NCBI GenBank assembly: GCA_020073665.1 | Contig: JAIQEU010000002.1 | Coordinates: 62,001-126,000, forward strand | DNA: 64,000 nucleotides | Direction of reading: 5' to 3' | Source of the DNA: Terriglobia bacterium | GTDB lineage: Bacteria; Acidobacteriota; Terriglobia; Terriglobales; Acidobacteriaceae | Shown here: in pieces, positions 52,753 to 61,789 of the stretch | Position numbering within the stretch: position 1 is the first letter of the stretch | Layout of the letters: the number at the start of each line of letters is the position of its first letter | Notes under the pieces: model-generated | The model's input: only the letters and a program-made list of their open reading frames with translations | What the model was told of the DNA's origin: nothing | Databases searched by the model: none | Made by a program: the position numbers and the translations under genes

Positions 52753-54231
52753 CTACGACACGGTGGCGGCCACTTCAAACGGATAGTGCCGCGGTTTGTG
52801 CTGCACCGAAACCCATTTCAGGGTAGTGAACTCTTCCAGCGCCCACCTGCCGTTCAACCTGCCGAAACCCGACGCTTTTTCCCCGCCAAAGGCCACCAGA
52901 GGCTCATCGTTGATGGTCCCGTCATTGACATGGACCATGCCGGAATCGATCTGCTTGGCAAGTTCGGCGCCCTGCTCCACGTTTCGCGTGTGGATGGCCC
53001 CACTTAGACCGTAGGGACTGTCGTTGGCGATGCGAATGGCCTCCTCGGTGGAGTCGAACGGGATGACGCAGACCGCCGGGCCGAACATCTCGTTGCGGGC
53101 GATCGCCATGTCGGGACCAACGTCAGCGAAGACCGTAGGCGAAACCACGTTCCCTTCGCTCTTCCCGCGCAACACCACCTTGGCTCCTTCGTCGACCGCC
53201 TTCTGAATTTGCTTGGCGAGGGTGTCAACCTGTGCCTTGTTCATCAGTGGGCCGATATCGGTGTCGGGCTGGCGTGGATCGCCTACCTTCAGGTTCGACA
53301 CGCGGCCAACGTATTTCTCCAGAAACTGCGGGTACAGGCTGCGATGTACCAGGACACGGTTCGCCGACATGCAGATCTGGCCTTGGTGGGTAAAACGGCT
53401 GAACACGGCGGCGTTGAGTGCGTAGTCGAGATCGGCGTCGGCCATGACAATCAGGGCGCTGTTGCCCCCCAGTTCCAGTACGGCCTTCTTCAGGCAGCGG
53501 CCGGCCACGCCTCCGATATGCCTGCCCACACCTTCAGAGCCGGTAAAGGAAATAATGCGCGGAATCGGATGCTCCACAAAGGCGTCGCCAATTTCGCGGA
53601 TGTCGGCCATGATCACGTTAATCAGGCCCTTTGGCATACCGGTTTCCTCGAAGACGCGCGCCACCAGCGTTCCCCCGGTGATCGGGGTATCGTCGTGCGG
53701 TTTCAGCACGACGCCGTTGCCTGCACCCAGTGCCGGGGCGACCGAACGCATGCTGAGGAAGAAGGGGAAATTGAAGGGGCTGATCACGCCAACCACTCCC
53801 ACCGGAACCCGGTACAGGCGGTTTTCCTTGCCGTCTACTGCCGAAGGAAGGATTTCGCCCGTCATGCGCAGAGGGTACGTGGAAGCTTCCTTGATGATGT
53901 TCTTGACCAGGCCGATTTCGAAGAACGCTTTTAACGCCGTTCCGCCGAGTTCTTCGATGATGATGTCGGTGATTTCCGCCTCGTGCTTCTCGACCCAGGT
54001 GATCGCCTTCTCCAGGATGGCGCGCCGTTCAAACGGATTGATTTCGGCCCAGATCTTCTGCACGGCGGCTGCGGAACGATAGGCCTCGTCCAGATCGGAG
54101 AGGTTGGCCAACTTGAAATCGGCGATTTTCTTGCCGTTGTAAGGATTCGAGTCCGTGAGCGTCTTCTGACTCGATCCGTCTCGCCATACTCCACCGATGT
54201 ATTGCTTGTTCAGCGCAGCAAATTGGTTCAT
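52753..54231 (-). CDS. Aldehyde dehydrogenase
   Basis: 492 aa. Catalytic Cys is C287 in THQGQICMSANRV and general base Glu is E253 in VLELGGNSAL. Cofactor segments VGVISPFNFPFF and SFTGSEGVGRHIG are intact. It resembles benzaldehyde/salicylaldehyde-type dehydrogenases. The start ATG at 54229-54231 has AAGGGGAG upstream. It is downstream of the fused monooxygenase (37-bp gap), so it likely oxidises an aldehyde made from that enzyme's product. Confidence 0.92.
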   Translation of the reverse strand: MNQFAALNKQYIGGVWRDGSSQKTLTDSNPYNGKKIADFKLANLSDLDEAYRSAAAVQKIWAEINPFERRAILEKAITWVEKHEAEITDIIIEELGGTALKAFFEIGLVKNIIKEASTYPLRMTGEILPSAVDGKENRLYRVPVGVVGVISPFNFPFFLSMRSVAPALGAGNGVVLKPHDDTPITGGTLVARVFEETGMPKGLINVIMADIREIGDAFVEHPIPRIISFTGSEGVGRHIGGVAGRCLKKAVLELGGNSALIVMADADLDYALNAAVFSRFTHQGQICMSANRVLVHRSLYPQFLEKYVGRVSNLKVGDPRQPDTDIGPLMNKAQVDTLAKQIQKAVDEGAKVVLRGKSEGNVVSPTVFADVGPDMAIARNEMFGPAVCVIPFDSTEEAIRIANDSPYGLSGAIHTRNVEQGAELAKQIDSGMVHVNDGTINDEPLVAFGGEKASGFGRLNGRWALEEFTTLKWVSVQHKPRHYPFEVAATVS

Positions 54232-54268
54232 AAGCTCCCCTTAGGTGCCTTGCAAGTAGCGTGGTTTC

Positions 54269-55990
54269 TCAGTCTGCAATATCGGGATGATGCGTCGCAA
54301 TCCGGTAGCGGCCGGAGTGAAACACCAGTGGTTCCCCGTCGTTGTACTTGTATTCTTCTACCTCGCCGAGAAAGATGACGTGGTCGCCGCCGTCGTGCTG
54401 TTTCACTTTTCGGCAAACAAACTGTGCAATCGCGCCATTCAGGATCGGGACCCCCGCCTTGCCCTCGGCGAAGTCTACCCCAGCGAATTTGTCGGGCATG
54501 GGAGTAGAGAACTGGCGCGAAAGGTGATGCTGTTTCGACTCCAGAACATTCACCGCGAAATGAGCGCAGTTCGTGAAGTCGGCAAAGCTGGGCGCCTGGC
54601 GAGCCAGGCTCCACAGGATCAGCGGCGGATTGAGCGAAACCGAAGAGAAGGAGTTGACCGTGACTCCGATCTTGCGTCCGTCTGAGGCACGGGCCGTGAC
54701 CACCGTGACTCCGGTGGCAAACTGGCCGAGAGCGCGCCGAAAGTCGCGCCGGTCAAAGCGTTCGGCGACTGCCTTGGCTTCCTGCTGGATGAACTGGTCC
54801 GCCTCGGCCGGGTCCATGAACCACGGGAACAACGTGCGGGGATCGTCAAATCCGTTCACAAATGCACTGGCGATGGCAGGGCTTTTTCCGGCGCAATCCA
54901 GCAACCGGAGCACATGCGCGGGCGGCTTTAGCAGCAAGTTGGTCCACTCGGTCACCCATTTGGCATAGCCGGTCCAGTAACGATCAAAGGTTTGCTGCAT
55001 CCATTCGGCATCGGCGGGTCCATGACCCCGCTCCAGGATGGCCTCTAGGTAGATGTCGGCACAGCGTGCCGCATTGTTTGAGCCTTGTCCGGTTATGGGA
55101 TCGTTGAGAACCACAGCATCGGCCATACCCAGAATCGGAGACCCCGCGACCTTGGCTACAGGTTTGCGCACGGTCGGCACAACACACCCGGATAGAACGC
55201 CATTGTCGTCGGTGAGTTCGATGTTGCGGCAGCGCGCCGCTTCCCAGGGAAGAAAAGTTTCGAGCAGCTCCTGGCTGCGCGCCAGGTGCTCAGCGGGCGT
55301 GAGGTCTCCACTCCAGCAATCCATGGGGCCGCCGCGCACACCTTCGAAGACCATGATCTCGCACGGGCCGCTGGTGGTCAGAGCGGGAAAGACAAAATAT
55401 TCACCAACATTCGGGATCAGGTTGAAGCAGACCGCGGAGTACGGGACGCGAGGCTGCATCCCGGTCACGTAGGTCAAGGCAAGCGTGCGTTGGGCCTGCG
55501 AAAACGGCGAGCGGTCGGGATCGCGCTCGAACAGCTGACCAAGCGCGCCTTTTCCACTGGCGACGATGACTAAGTCATGCGTGCGAGCGTAGGCCGCGAG
55601 GTCGTCTGGACTGGCTGCCTTGATGTGGAGCTCGCCGCCTCGACTCTGGAATTGGGCGAGCCAGCGCGGGATCTTCAGCCGCTGATCGACCGATTGCGCG
55701 AAGTTGTCCAACCGGGCAGACCAATCGATCGACGCGCCTCCGATTCCATCCGGAACCGCGAAGGAGATTCCCTCAACTTGGGGACACTGCTTTTCCCAAT
55801 AATCCAGGTTGAGGTCGTGCTCGATCTCGAGGGCCGAGTCGAACATGCACTGGCTCGACATGACGTGGCCTTTGAGGATTTCATCGGCGGAACGGTCGGA
55901 GAAGAGGCTTACTTCGTAGCCCGCGCCCAGCAGTCCATGCGCCAGTTGTAAGCCCGACTGACCGGCTCCGACAATCGCGATGCGTTTCAC
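54269..55990 (-). CDS. styA2B: Fused styrene/indole monooxygenase and flavin reductase (StyA2B type)
   Basis: 573 aa, start GTG at 55988-55990. Residues 1-~405 are a StyA-like FAD monooxygenase: FAD-binding GAGQSG (8-13), GHVMSSQCMFD (41-51), and the second FAD motif DPITGQGSNNA (297-307). Residues ~412-573 are a StyB/HpaC-like flavin reductase (FRRALGQFATGVTVVTA, VNSFSSVSLNPPLILWSL, GDHVIFLGEVEEY). The oxygenase inserts one O atom into styrene- or indole-like substrates using reduced FAD supplied by the C-terminal domain. This fusion type is known from Rhodococcus StyA2B, which works with a separate StyA1. A StyA1-like gene lies 1 kb away, divergent. Confidence 0.92.
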   Translation of the reverse strand: MKRIAIVGAGQSGLQLAHGLLGAGYEVSLFSDRSADEILKGHVMSSQCMFDSALEIEHDLNLDYWEKQCPQVEGISFAVPDGIGGASIDWSARLDNFAQSVDQRLKIPRWLAQFQSRGGELHIKAASPDDLAAYARTHDLVIVASGKGALGQLFERDPDRSPFSQAQRTLALTYVTGMQPRVPYSAVCFNLIPNVGEYFVFPALTTSGPCEIMVFEGVRGGPMDCWSGDLTPAEHLARSQELLETFLPWEAARCRNIELTDDNGVLSGCVVPTVRKPVAKVAGSPILGMADAVVLNDPITGQGSNNAARCADIYLEAILERGHGPADAEWMQQTFDRYWTGYAKWVTEWTNLLLKPPAHVLRLLDCAGKSPAIASAFVNGFDDPRTLFPWFMDPAEADQFIQQEAKAVAERFDRRDFRRALGQFATGVTVVTARASDGRKIGVTVNSFSSVSLNPPLILWSLARQAPSFADFTNCAHFAVNVLESKQHHLSRQFSTPMPDKFAGVDFAEGKAGVPILNGAIAQFVCRKVKQHDGGDHVIFLGEVEEYKYNDGEPLVFHSGRYRIATHHPDIAD

Positions 55991-56008
55991 GAGGTTCGGC
56001 CCTTTTAC

Positions 56009-56797
56009 CTATTCCATCAGCTTTGGAATCGCGGGGGCAGCCATCTCCGGCCCCATGGCAGAATAGCCGCCGTCTACCGCCAGGTCAGTTCCGGTGATGA
56101 AGGAGGCATGGCTGGAGCAGAGGAAGAGCACACCCTGGGCGACTTCTTCGGGTTCGCCTACGCGGCCAAGCAGGTGAAACGGGCCGCCCACACGGTTGGT
56201 TTTTGCCTTGTCGCCGTGAGTCAGTTCGTCCATCACCCGCGACCAGGTCCAGCCCGGGGAAATCGAATTGACCCGAATCTTGTCGCCAGCCAGGTCCATG
56301 GCTTCGTTGCGGGTGAGTTGCAGGGTCGCTGCTTTGGTTACGGGATACAGCCAGCGCCCGGTCTGCGCAACTTTCGCGCTGATGCTGCCGAAATTTACCA
56401 CCGCGCCGCCGCCCCGCTTCATCATGTGGGGACGCACGGCCTTGAGCAGCATCACGCCGCCCACCACATTGACGTTGTAGCTGTCGAGCCAGTCTTTGCG
56501 TGAGGCATTCAGGGCGTCATCGATGTAGACGCAGGCCAGGTTGACCAGAAAATCGATTCCGCCGAAGGCAGCCACCGTGCGCTCGACGCAATTCGCAATT
56601 TGGGAGTCATCGGCGAGATCGGTGTGCACGAAAAGCGCGTCTTTGCCGAGAGCGCTGGCCACCCCTTGCCCATCTTTATCGTTGATGTCGGCGATCACCA
56701 CCTTGGTGCCTGCGCGCTGAAATGCTTGCGCCACAGCGGCCCCGATCTTGGTGGCACCACCGGTTACGATGGCGACTTTGCCCTGCAATCCCTCCAT
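56009..56797 (-). CDS. Short-chain dehydrogenase/reductase
   Basis: 262 aa from the ATG at 56795-56797 (GGAGACG upstream); the longer frame to 56899 is not supported. Cofactor motif VTGGATKIGAAV has Lys where TGxxxGIG usually has Gly. NLACVYID stands at the usual NNAG site. The catalytic Ser is in FGSISAK and YxxxK in LYPVTKAA. The C-terminal GTDLAVDGGYS is classical. It precedes the fused monooxygenase by 18 bp in the same operon and may oxidise a diol or hydroxylated product, as SDRs do in indole and aromatic pathways. Confidence 0.88.
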   Translation of the reverse strand: MEGLQGKVAIVTGGATKIGAAVAQAFQRAGTKVVIADINDKDGQGVASALGKDALFVHTDLADDSQIANCVERTVAAFGGIDFLVNLACVYIDDALNASRKDWLDSYNVNVVGGVMLLKAVRPHMMKRGGGAVVNFGSISAKVAQTGRWLYPVTKAATLQLTRNEAMDLAGDKIRVNSISPGWTWSRVMDELTHGDKAKTNRVGGPFHLLGRVGEPEEVAQGVLFLCSSHASFITGTDLAVDGGYSAMGPEMAAPAIPKLME

Positions 56798-56979
56798 GCT
56801 CGTCTCCGGACTTCTTGGTCTTTTGAGCGGGAAGCCTATCACGAGGTCGGATGCCGGGCAAGATGGGCGTGCTGTTTGGAGGTATTCTCTCCTCAGCATT
56901 TGGCGAAGCTTGACACAGTCGATTATAGTTTGGCACTCAGAGGTTGAATGCAGTACATCGCGTACCTGGAGAAAATCGG

Positions 56980-58212
56980 ATGAGGAAAATTGCCATCGTG
57001 GGTGGCGGGCAGTCGGGCTTGCAACTGGCGTTAGGACTCCTGCAGAAAAACTACGAAGTCACGGTCGTTAGTAACCGCACGCCGGAGCAGATCTTCAACG
57101 GCCGGGTCACCTCCAGCCAGTTTATGTTCCATGATTCTCTCCAGAACGAACGCGACCTGGGGATCAACTTTTGGGAAAAGGACTGTCCCATCACCGAGGG
57201 CATTGCCTTCACGATTCCCGGACCCGACAAGACCAAGGCCCTGTTCTGGGATTCCAGACTCGACAAGTATGGCCAGTCGTTAGACCAGCGGGTCAAGTTT
57301 TCCGGGTGGCTCAAAGAGTTTGCCAAGCGCGGCGGAAACCTGGTGATCAAAGACGCCGGGCCGCAAGACGTCGACGAGTACAGCAAGAACTATGACCTGG
57401 TCATCGTGGCCGCAGGCAAGGGCGAGGTCAACCGCATGTTCGAGAGGGACGCGGAAAAGTCTCCCTTCGACAAGCCGATGCGAGCCCTGGCACTGACCTA
57501 TGTGAAGGGCATGGCCCCACGCCAGCCGTTCACCGCAGTTTCTTTCAATCTGGTCCCGGGAGTTGGGGAGTACTTCGTTTTCCCCGCACTCACTACCACC
57601 GGGCCATGCGAGATCATGGTGTTCGAGGGGGTTCCGGGCGGCCCCATGGACTGCTGGAACGAGGTCAAGACCCCGCAACAACACTTGGAGAAGAGTAAGT
57701 GGGTGCTGGATACGTTCATGCCACTCGAGGGAGAACGCTGCCGCAATGTCGCACTGACCGATGACAACGGCATCCTGGCAGGGCGGTTTGCGCCGACCGT
57801 GCGCAAGCCGGTCTGCAAATTGTCAGGCGGCCGTTTCGCCCTAGGGATGGCCGACGTGGTGGCCACCAACGACCCCATCACCGGCCAGGGATCGAACACC
57901 GCCAGCAAGGCGGCCAGCATCTATTTGAAGCGAATCCTGGAGCGCGGCAACCAACCCTTCGACGCCCAGTGGATGCAGCAGACCTTCGACATCTTCTGGA
58001 ACTATGCGCAGTGGGTAGTCCGGTGGACCAACTCGCTGCTGGTGCCGCCGGAACCGCAAATTTTGCAACTGATGGGTGCTGCCAGCCAGATTCCGCGGTT
58101 AGCAAGCAAGATCAGCAACGGGTTCAACAATCCACCGGATTATTCTCCCTGGTGGTTTGATCCCGCCGAAGCCGACAAGATAATTCAGCAACTGGCGGGT
58201 GCTGCAGCCTAG
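56980..58212 (+). CDS. styA1: Stand-alone styrene/indole monooxygenase oxygenase (StyA1 type)
   Basis: 410 aa from the ATG at 56980 (GGAGA upstream). It is a full-length StyA-like flavoprotein monooxygenase: IVGGGQSGLQLALGLL at the N-terminus, GRVTSSQFMFHDSLQNERDLG, LALTYVKGMAPRQPF, and NDPITGQGSNTASKAA. It is clearly homologous to the oxygenase half of the fused gene, with long shared stretches such as VGEYFVFPALTT. It has no reductase domain, so it needs reduced FAD from the StyA2B partner, as proposed for the Rhodococcus StyA1/StyA2B pair. It diverges from the SDR-StyA2B-ALDH operon with 182 bp between starts. Confidence 0.92.
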   Translation: MRKIAIVGGGQSGLQLALGLLQKNYEVTVVSNRTPEQIFNGRVTSSQFMFHDSLQNERDLGINFWEKDCPITEGIAFTIPGPDKTKALFWDSRLDKYGQSLDQRVKFSGWLKEFAKRGGNLVIKDAGPQDVDEYSKNYDLVIVAAGKGEVNRMFERDAEKSPFDKPMRALALTYVKGMAPRQPFTAVSFNLVPGVGEYFVFPALTTTGPCEIMVFEGVPGGPMDCWNEVKTPQQHLEKSKWVLDTFMPLEGERCRNVALTDDNGILAGRFAPTVRKPVCKLSGGRFALGMADVVATNDPITGQGSNTASKAASIYLKRILERGNQPFDAQWMQQTFDIFWNYAQWVVRWTNSLLVPPEPQILQLMGAASQIPRLASKISNGFNNPPDYSPWWFDPAEADKIIQQLAGAAA

Positions 58213-58617
58213 GCGGCGGGCGGCGGCAACTTGCTTTTGGCGACCGCGCTGCGACTAGTTTCAAGGTGTCTGGATTGCGTTGTTGCCCGGTGTCTCTGCC
58301 CACCAAACGATCCCGCAAAAACTCTAGCCGGCTTTCTGCGAGATGGGCCTTGACAATCGCTTGGGCTCGTTGTTGAATTGGCCACACTATTGCATATCTC
58401 TCGTCGCCAATGTGGGGCCACGAGATTTTGGGTATCGTCCGTTACGAAACTGAGTTCACAACTGATCGTCGCCGACTCCCCGTGATCGGGGCATTCGGCT
58501 AGGACCGTCCTCCCGCACGGGGAAGGATCTCTGTTCAATCGTTGGTTTGTTGAACTTTTCAACACAGGAAATTTGGACCATGAAGGCAAGTGCCGGTCTC
58601 ACAGAAAAGGGGATCCC
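58213..58617. other. 405-bp non-coding region before TonB receptor 3
   Basis: No convincing gene. It contains a small CCCCG-TGAT-CGGGG hairpin (58478-58491) and a perfect inverted repeat TGTTGAA-CTT-TTCAACA (58548-58564), 53 bp before the receptor start, which could be an operator. A minus-strand frame of ~126 codons here is low in protein-like composition and has no recognisable domain. Confidence 0.5.
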
Positions 58618-61600
58618 ATGAAGCGGACTTCGTCTTGGGCAGTGGGCGCTGCAGTTCTGTTTCTGTTGTGGTCGTCGAACGCGCTGGGCCAGGAACTGGC
58701 CACGTTAAAGGTGACGGTGAATGACCAAACCGGCGCCGTGATTCCAGGCGCATCCGTTACCCTGCGAAACACCCAGACTGGCGCCAGGCGCAGCGACGTT
58801 TCCGAATCTCACGGTTTGTCGGTGATTCCCGGCGTTCCCGCCGGCGGCTACGAACTCACGGTCGAGGCCAAGGGGTTCACCTCCCGCAAGCTCCCGGTGT
58901 CCCTGTCGGTGGGCCAGACCGCTTCAGTGGTGGTCACCTTGGGCGTCACCATTACCCAGGAAGTACAGGTGCAAGACGTCGTCCAGGGTATCGACACCGA
59001 AAAATCAGATATCAGCCAGGTTATTGACACACCCAAGATCAACGACCTGCCGGTTTCTGGCCGCGACTTCATCGACTTCGTCTTACTCACGCCCTCGGTG
59101 AACGTGGGCAGAAGCACGGCCGTCGGAGCACAATCGCCGTTCACAGAGACGGTCCTCAAGCTCAGTTTCGCCGGTGTCCGTGAAAGCCACACCTCATTTT
59201 TCGCACTGGACGGAATCGACTACACCACCAGCATCTCCGGAGTGCAACGCATCAGCCCCTCACAAGACTGGGTGCAGGAATTCCGCGTGGTAGACAGCGC
59301 GTATACGGCAGACACGGGGCGCAACCTAGGGTCTGTGGTAAACACGGTCACCAAGTCAGGGACCAATGATGTGCACGGCTCGGTCTACGAATTCTTTCGC
59401 AACAACAACCTGGACGCCAACAACCTGCTCTCGGCGCCGGGCTTCAATACCCTGCGTTTCAACCAATTCGGGGGGACGGTAGGCGGTCCTATCCGCAAGG
59501 AAAAGAACTTCTACTTCCTCGGTTACGAGGGGCAGAGGCGAGCCGAGTCGCCTATCTATTCGTCCCTCATCCTGCACTGCACCGACACGCCGGGCTGCTT
59601 CGGCCCGGGGAGTCCCAGCATTAACCAAGTGAAGCAAGACCTCGGTTTGCAGCCCGAGAGTCTGAATTCAATCCTGACCATTGATGATTACGACAAGTTC
59701 ATTGGCAAGACCAATAACATCCTGACTGACAAGACTTTTCTCAACATCACCTATCTGTTCAACGATTCGCGCAAGAAAAACGCACGCGGCGCGGCGCCAG
59801 GCGAAGGACTGCCTTCCTCCTATCGCGACAACCCGGTGCGCGACCAGACCTTGTACAGCAACCTGATTCACGTGTTCAACCACGATCTGACGTCCGAAAC
59901 CCTGCTGCAGTATGGCAGACGCAGCTTTGAACTGAACCCCAAGGGACTGGGATTCGAGCCGGCCTTGGGTATTCCTGACCTGTTGTCGTCGGGTGGTTTT
60001 GTGGGCAGCGTCCGGTTTTACCAGGAGCAACACTTCCAGTTCGGCGAGAATCTTACCTACACGCGCGGCAACCACGCGCTGAAGTTCGGCGGCGAGGTCC
60101 AGCCCATCTGGACTACTACGCAGGTCCCGCTGTTCAGCCCGGGGTTCGCGATCTTCGCTCCACAGACTTTCTTTTTGCCACCGCCCAACGACGGCACTCC
60201 GGTTGCGTTCTTGTTCCTGGAGCCGCGTTCGTTATTCGGTACTCAGATTCCCAACCGCGACCCCAACTTCGAGGCTGGCCTGTACGCCGGGCCCAGCGAA
60301 CAAACCTTCAACGACGCTACCACCGTGGACTACCGCCACACTTTATGGTCGCTGTATGCGCAGGACCAGTGGAAGGCCCGGCCCAATCTGACTTTCACGC
60401 TGGGTCTTCGTTATGACGTAGACAAGCTGCCCCCGGGATCCGAACTGAAGCAGATCGGCGGGTTCCATCCCACCCAGTACGGGAATGTCCAGCCGCGCGC
60501 CGGTTTCGCGTATGCCTTCAATGGAGGCAGAGGTGTACTGCGCGGTGGTTTTGGCCTGTTTACCGGGCCATTCGTCTACAGCGATATCCTGGTCAGTTGG
60601 GTCGGCGCCTCGGAATTCACTCCCTTTACCCAACCCTTTCTGCCTGAGTTCTCCAATCCCAGCCAGAACTTGATCGGGTTCGGTCCGTCCGGCGCTGTCG
60701 GTGATGCTCCAATTTCGTTGAGGTCGGATTTCATCAACTTCGTCACCACCGGCGCGTACCCACCGCCAACCCAACTCGCGCAAGTTCCTCTGGGTTACGC
60801 AAAGAAGGACTTTCCCCTGCCTTTTTCGGAGCAAGGTAACCTTGAACTGGAACATCAAATCGGCAAAGACTTCTTTGTGTCGTTGGGATATCAGTGGTTG
60901 CATGCCTCGCGGTTGCCGGTGTATTCGAGCATCAATGGCGCGCCGCAGCCGGGGTGCGATCCGCTGGTCACCAGCGGTTGCAAACAGTTCTTTGCGCCCT
61001 TGCCGGAGCCTTTCGGTTTCGTCTTATATGTCAAGCCGATTGGCTTTTCGATTTACAATGCGGGCACGCTGAGTGTGCGCAAGGCCTTCTCGCACAATTT
61101 CAGCTTACTGGCGAACTACACCTACGCCAAGTCCATCGACATCGCCACCACCGTGAACCTGCCGAACACGCCAGAGAACTATCTGCATCCGGAATATGAC
61201 CGGGCGGTTGGCGACAACGACGTTCGTCACCGCTTCACGCTGGCGTTCCAGGCGGAATCGCCAAAGGAATGGCCGCGCCTGCTGCGTGACTTCAAGTTTT
61301 CCACCCTCACCAGCCTGCAAAGCGCTCGCTACTTCAGCATCAACTCGGGATTTGATACCAACGGTGACCTGTTCCCATTCCCCGACCGCGTGGGTACCAG
61401 TTCCCGCAACATTTACAAGGGCGATCCGTACTATGACGTGGATGTACGCCTGCAGCGAGATATTCCTTTCACTGAGCGTATCAAGGGAGAGGCCAGCGTT
61501 GAGGCCTTCAACCTGTTCAACCGGCCCAATGTGGAAGATGTGGACCACGTGTACGGCGCCCCGGACTTTATCGGGGCCGTGCCGAAGCAGTTCGGCGACC

Positions 61601-61692
61601 ATATTTCGAGTCCCGGCAACCCCACCTTCGGCTCGCCTAAATTCGCATCTCCGGCGCGCCAACTGCAGCTTTCGTTCCGGGTCACCTTCTAG
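58618..61692 (+). CDS. TonB-dependent receptor, Oar-like (receptor 3)
   Basis: 1024 aa from the ATG at 58618 (AAGGGGA upstream); the upstream in-frame start at 58573 would add a charged tail before the signal peptide. The signal peptide (WAVGAAVLFLLWSSNALGQ) is followed by a carboxypeptidase-regulatory-like domain (LKVTVNDQTGAVIPGASVTL), a plug (INDLPVSGRDFIDFVLLTPS, then TADTGRNLGSVVNTVTKSG) and a beta barrel ending LQLSFRVTF. It sits between the StyA1 gene and the nitrilase-fold gene, all on the plus strand, so it may import the aromatic substrate. The ligand is unknown. Confidence 0.92.
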   Translation: MKRTSSWAVGAAVLFLLWSSNALGQELATLKVTVNDQTGAVIPGASVTLRNTQTGARRSDVSESHGLSVIPGVPAGGYELTVEAKGFTSRKLPVSLSVGQTASVVVTLGVTITQEVQVQDVVQGIDTEKSDISQVIDTPKINDLPVSGRDFIDFVLLTPSVNVGRSTAVGAQSPFTETVLKLSFAGVRESHTSFFALDGIDYTTSISGVQRISPSQDWVQEFRVVDSAYTADTGRNLGSVVNTVTKSGTNDVHGSVYEFFRNNNLDANNLLSAPGFNTLRFNQFGGTVGGPIRKEKNFYFLGYEGQRRAESPIYSSLILHCTDTPGCFGPGSPSINQVKQDLGLQPESLNSILTIDDYDKFIGKTNNILTDKTFLNITYLFNDSRKKNARGAAPGEGLPSSYRDNPVRDQTLYSNLIHVFNHDLTSETLLQYGRRSFELNPKGLGFEPALGIPDLLSSGGFVGSVRFYQEQHFQFGENLTYTRGNHALKFGGEVQPIWTTTQVPLFSPGFAIFAPQTFFLPPPNDGTPVAFLFLEPRSLFGTQIPNRDPNFEAGLYAGPSEQTFNDATTVDYRHTLWSLYAQDQWKARPNLTFTLGLRYDVDKLPPGSELKQIGGFHPTQYGNVQPRAGFAYAFNGGRGVLRGGFGLFTGPFVYSDILVSWVGASEFTPFTQPFLPEFSNPSQNLIGFGPSGAVGDAPISLRSDFINFVTTGAYPPPTQLAQVPLGYAKKDFPLPFSEQGNLELEHQIGKDFFVSLGYQWLHASRLPVYSSINGAPQPGCDPLVTSGCKQFFAPLPEPFGFVLYVKPIGFSIYNAGTLSVRKAFSHNFSLLANYTYAKSIDIATTVNLPNTPENYLHPEYDRAVGDNDVRHRFTLAFQAESPKEWPRLLRDFKFSTLTSLQSARYFSINSGFDTNGDLFPFPDRVGTSSRNIYKGDPYYDVDVRLQRDIPFTERIKGEASVEAFNLFNRPNVEDVDHVYGAPDFIGAVPKQFGDHISSPGNPTFGSPKFASPARQLQLSFRVTF

Positions 61693-61700
61693 CAACCAGA

Positions 61701-61728
61701 GGCAAGGGGGCGTACAGCCCCCTTTGCC
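61701..61728 (+). terminator. Hairpin after TonB receptor 3
   Basis: GGCAAGGGGGC (61701-61711) pairs with GCCCCCTTTGCC (61717-61728) with one bulge and a 5-nt loop, 8 bp past the stop. No T-run follows, so it is a candidate only. Confidence 0.55.
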
Positions 61729-61789
61729 CACCCAGGCTCCGGCGCCGGCCGGTTCGTCGGCGTGACACCCTCACTTAAGGAAGAACGCC

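Noticed and set aside
58209-58589. A 126-codon minus-strand frame before TonB receptor 3
   Set aside because: It has no conserved domain, no Shine-Dalgarno sequence that I can see, and covers the likely promoter region of the receptor.
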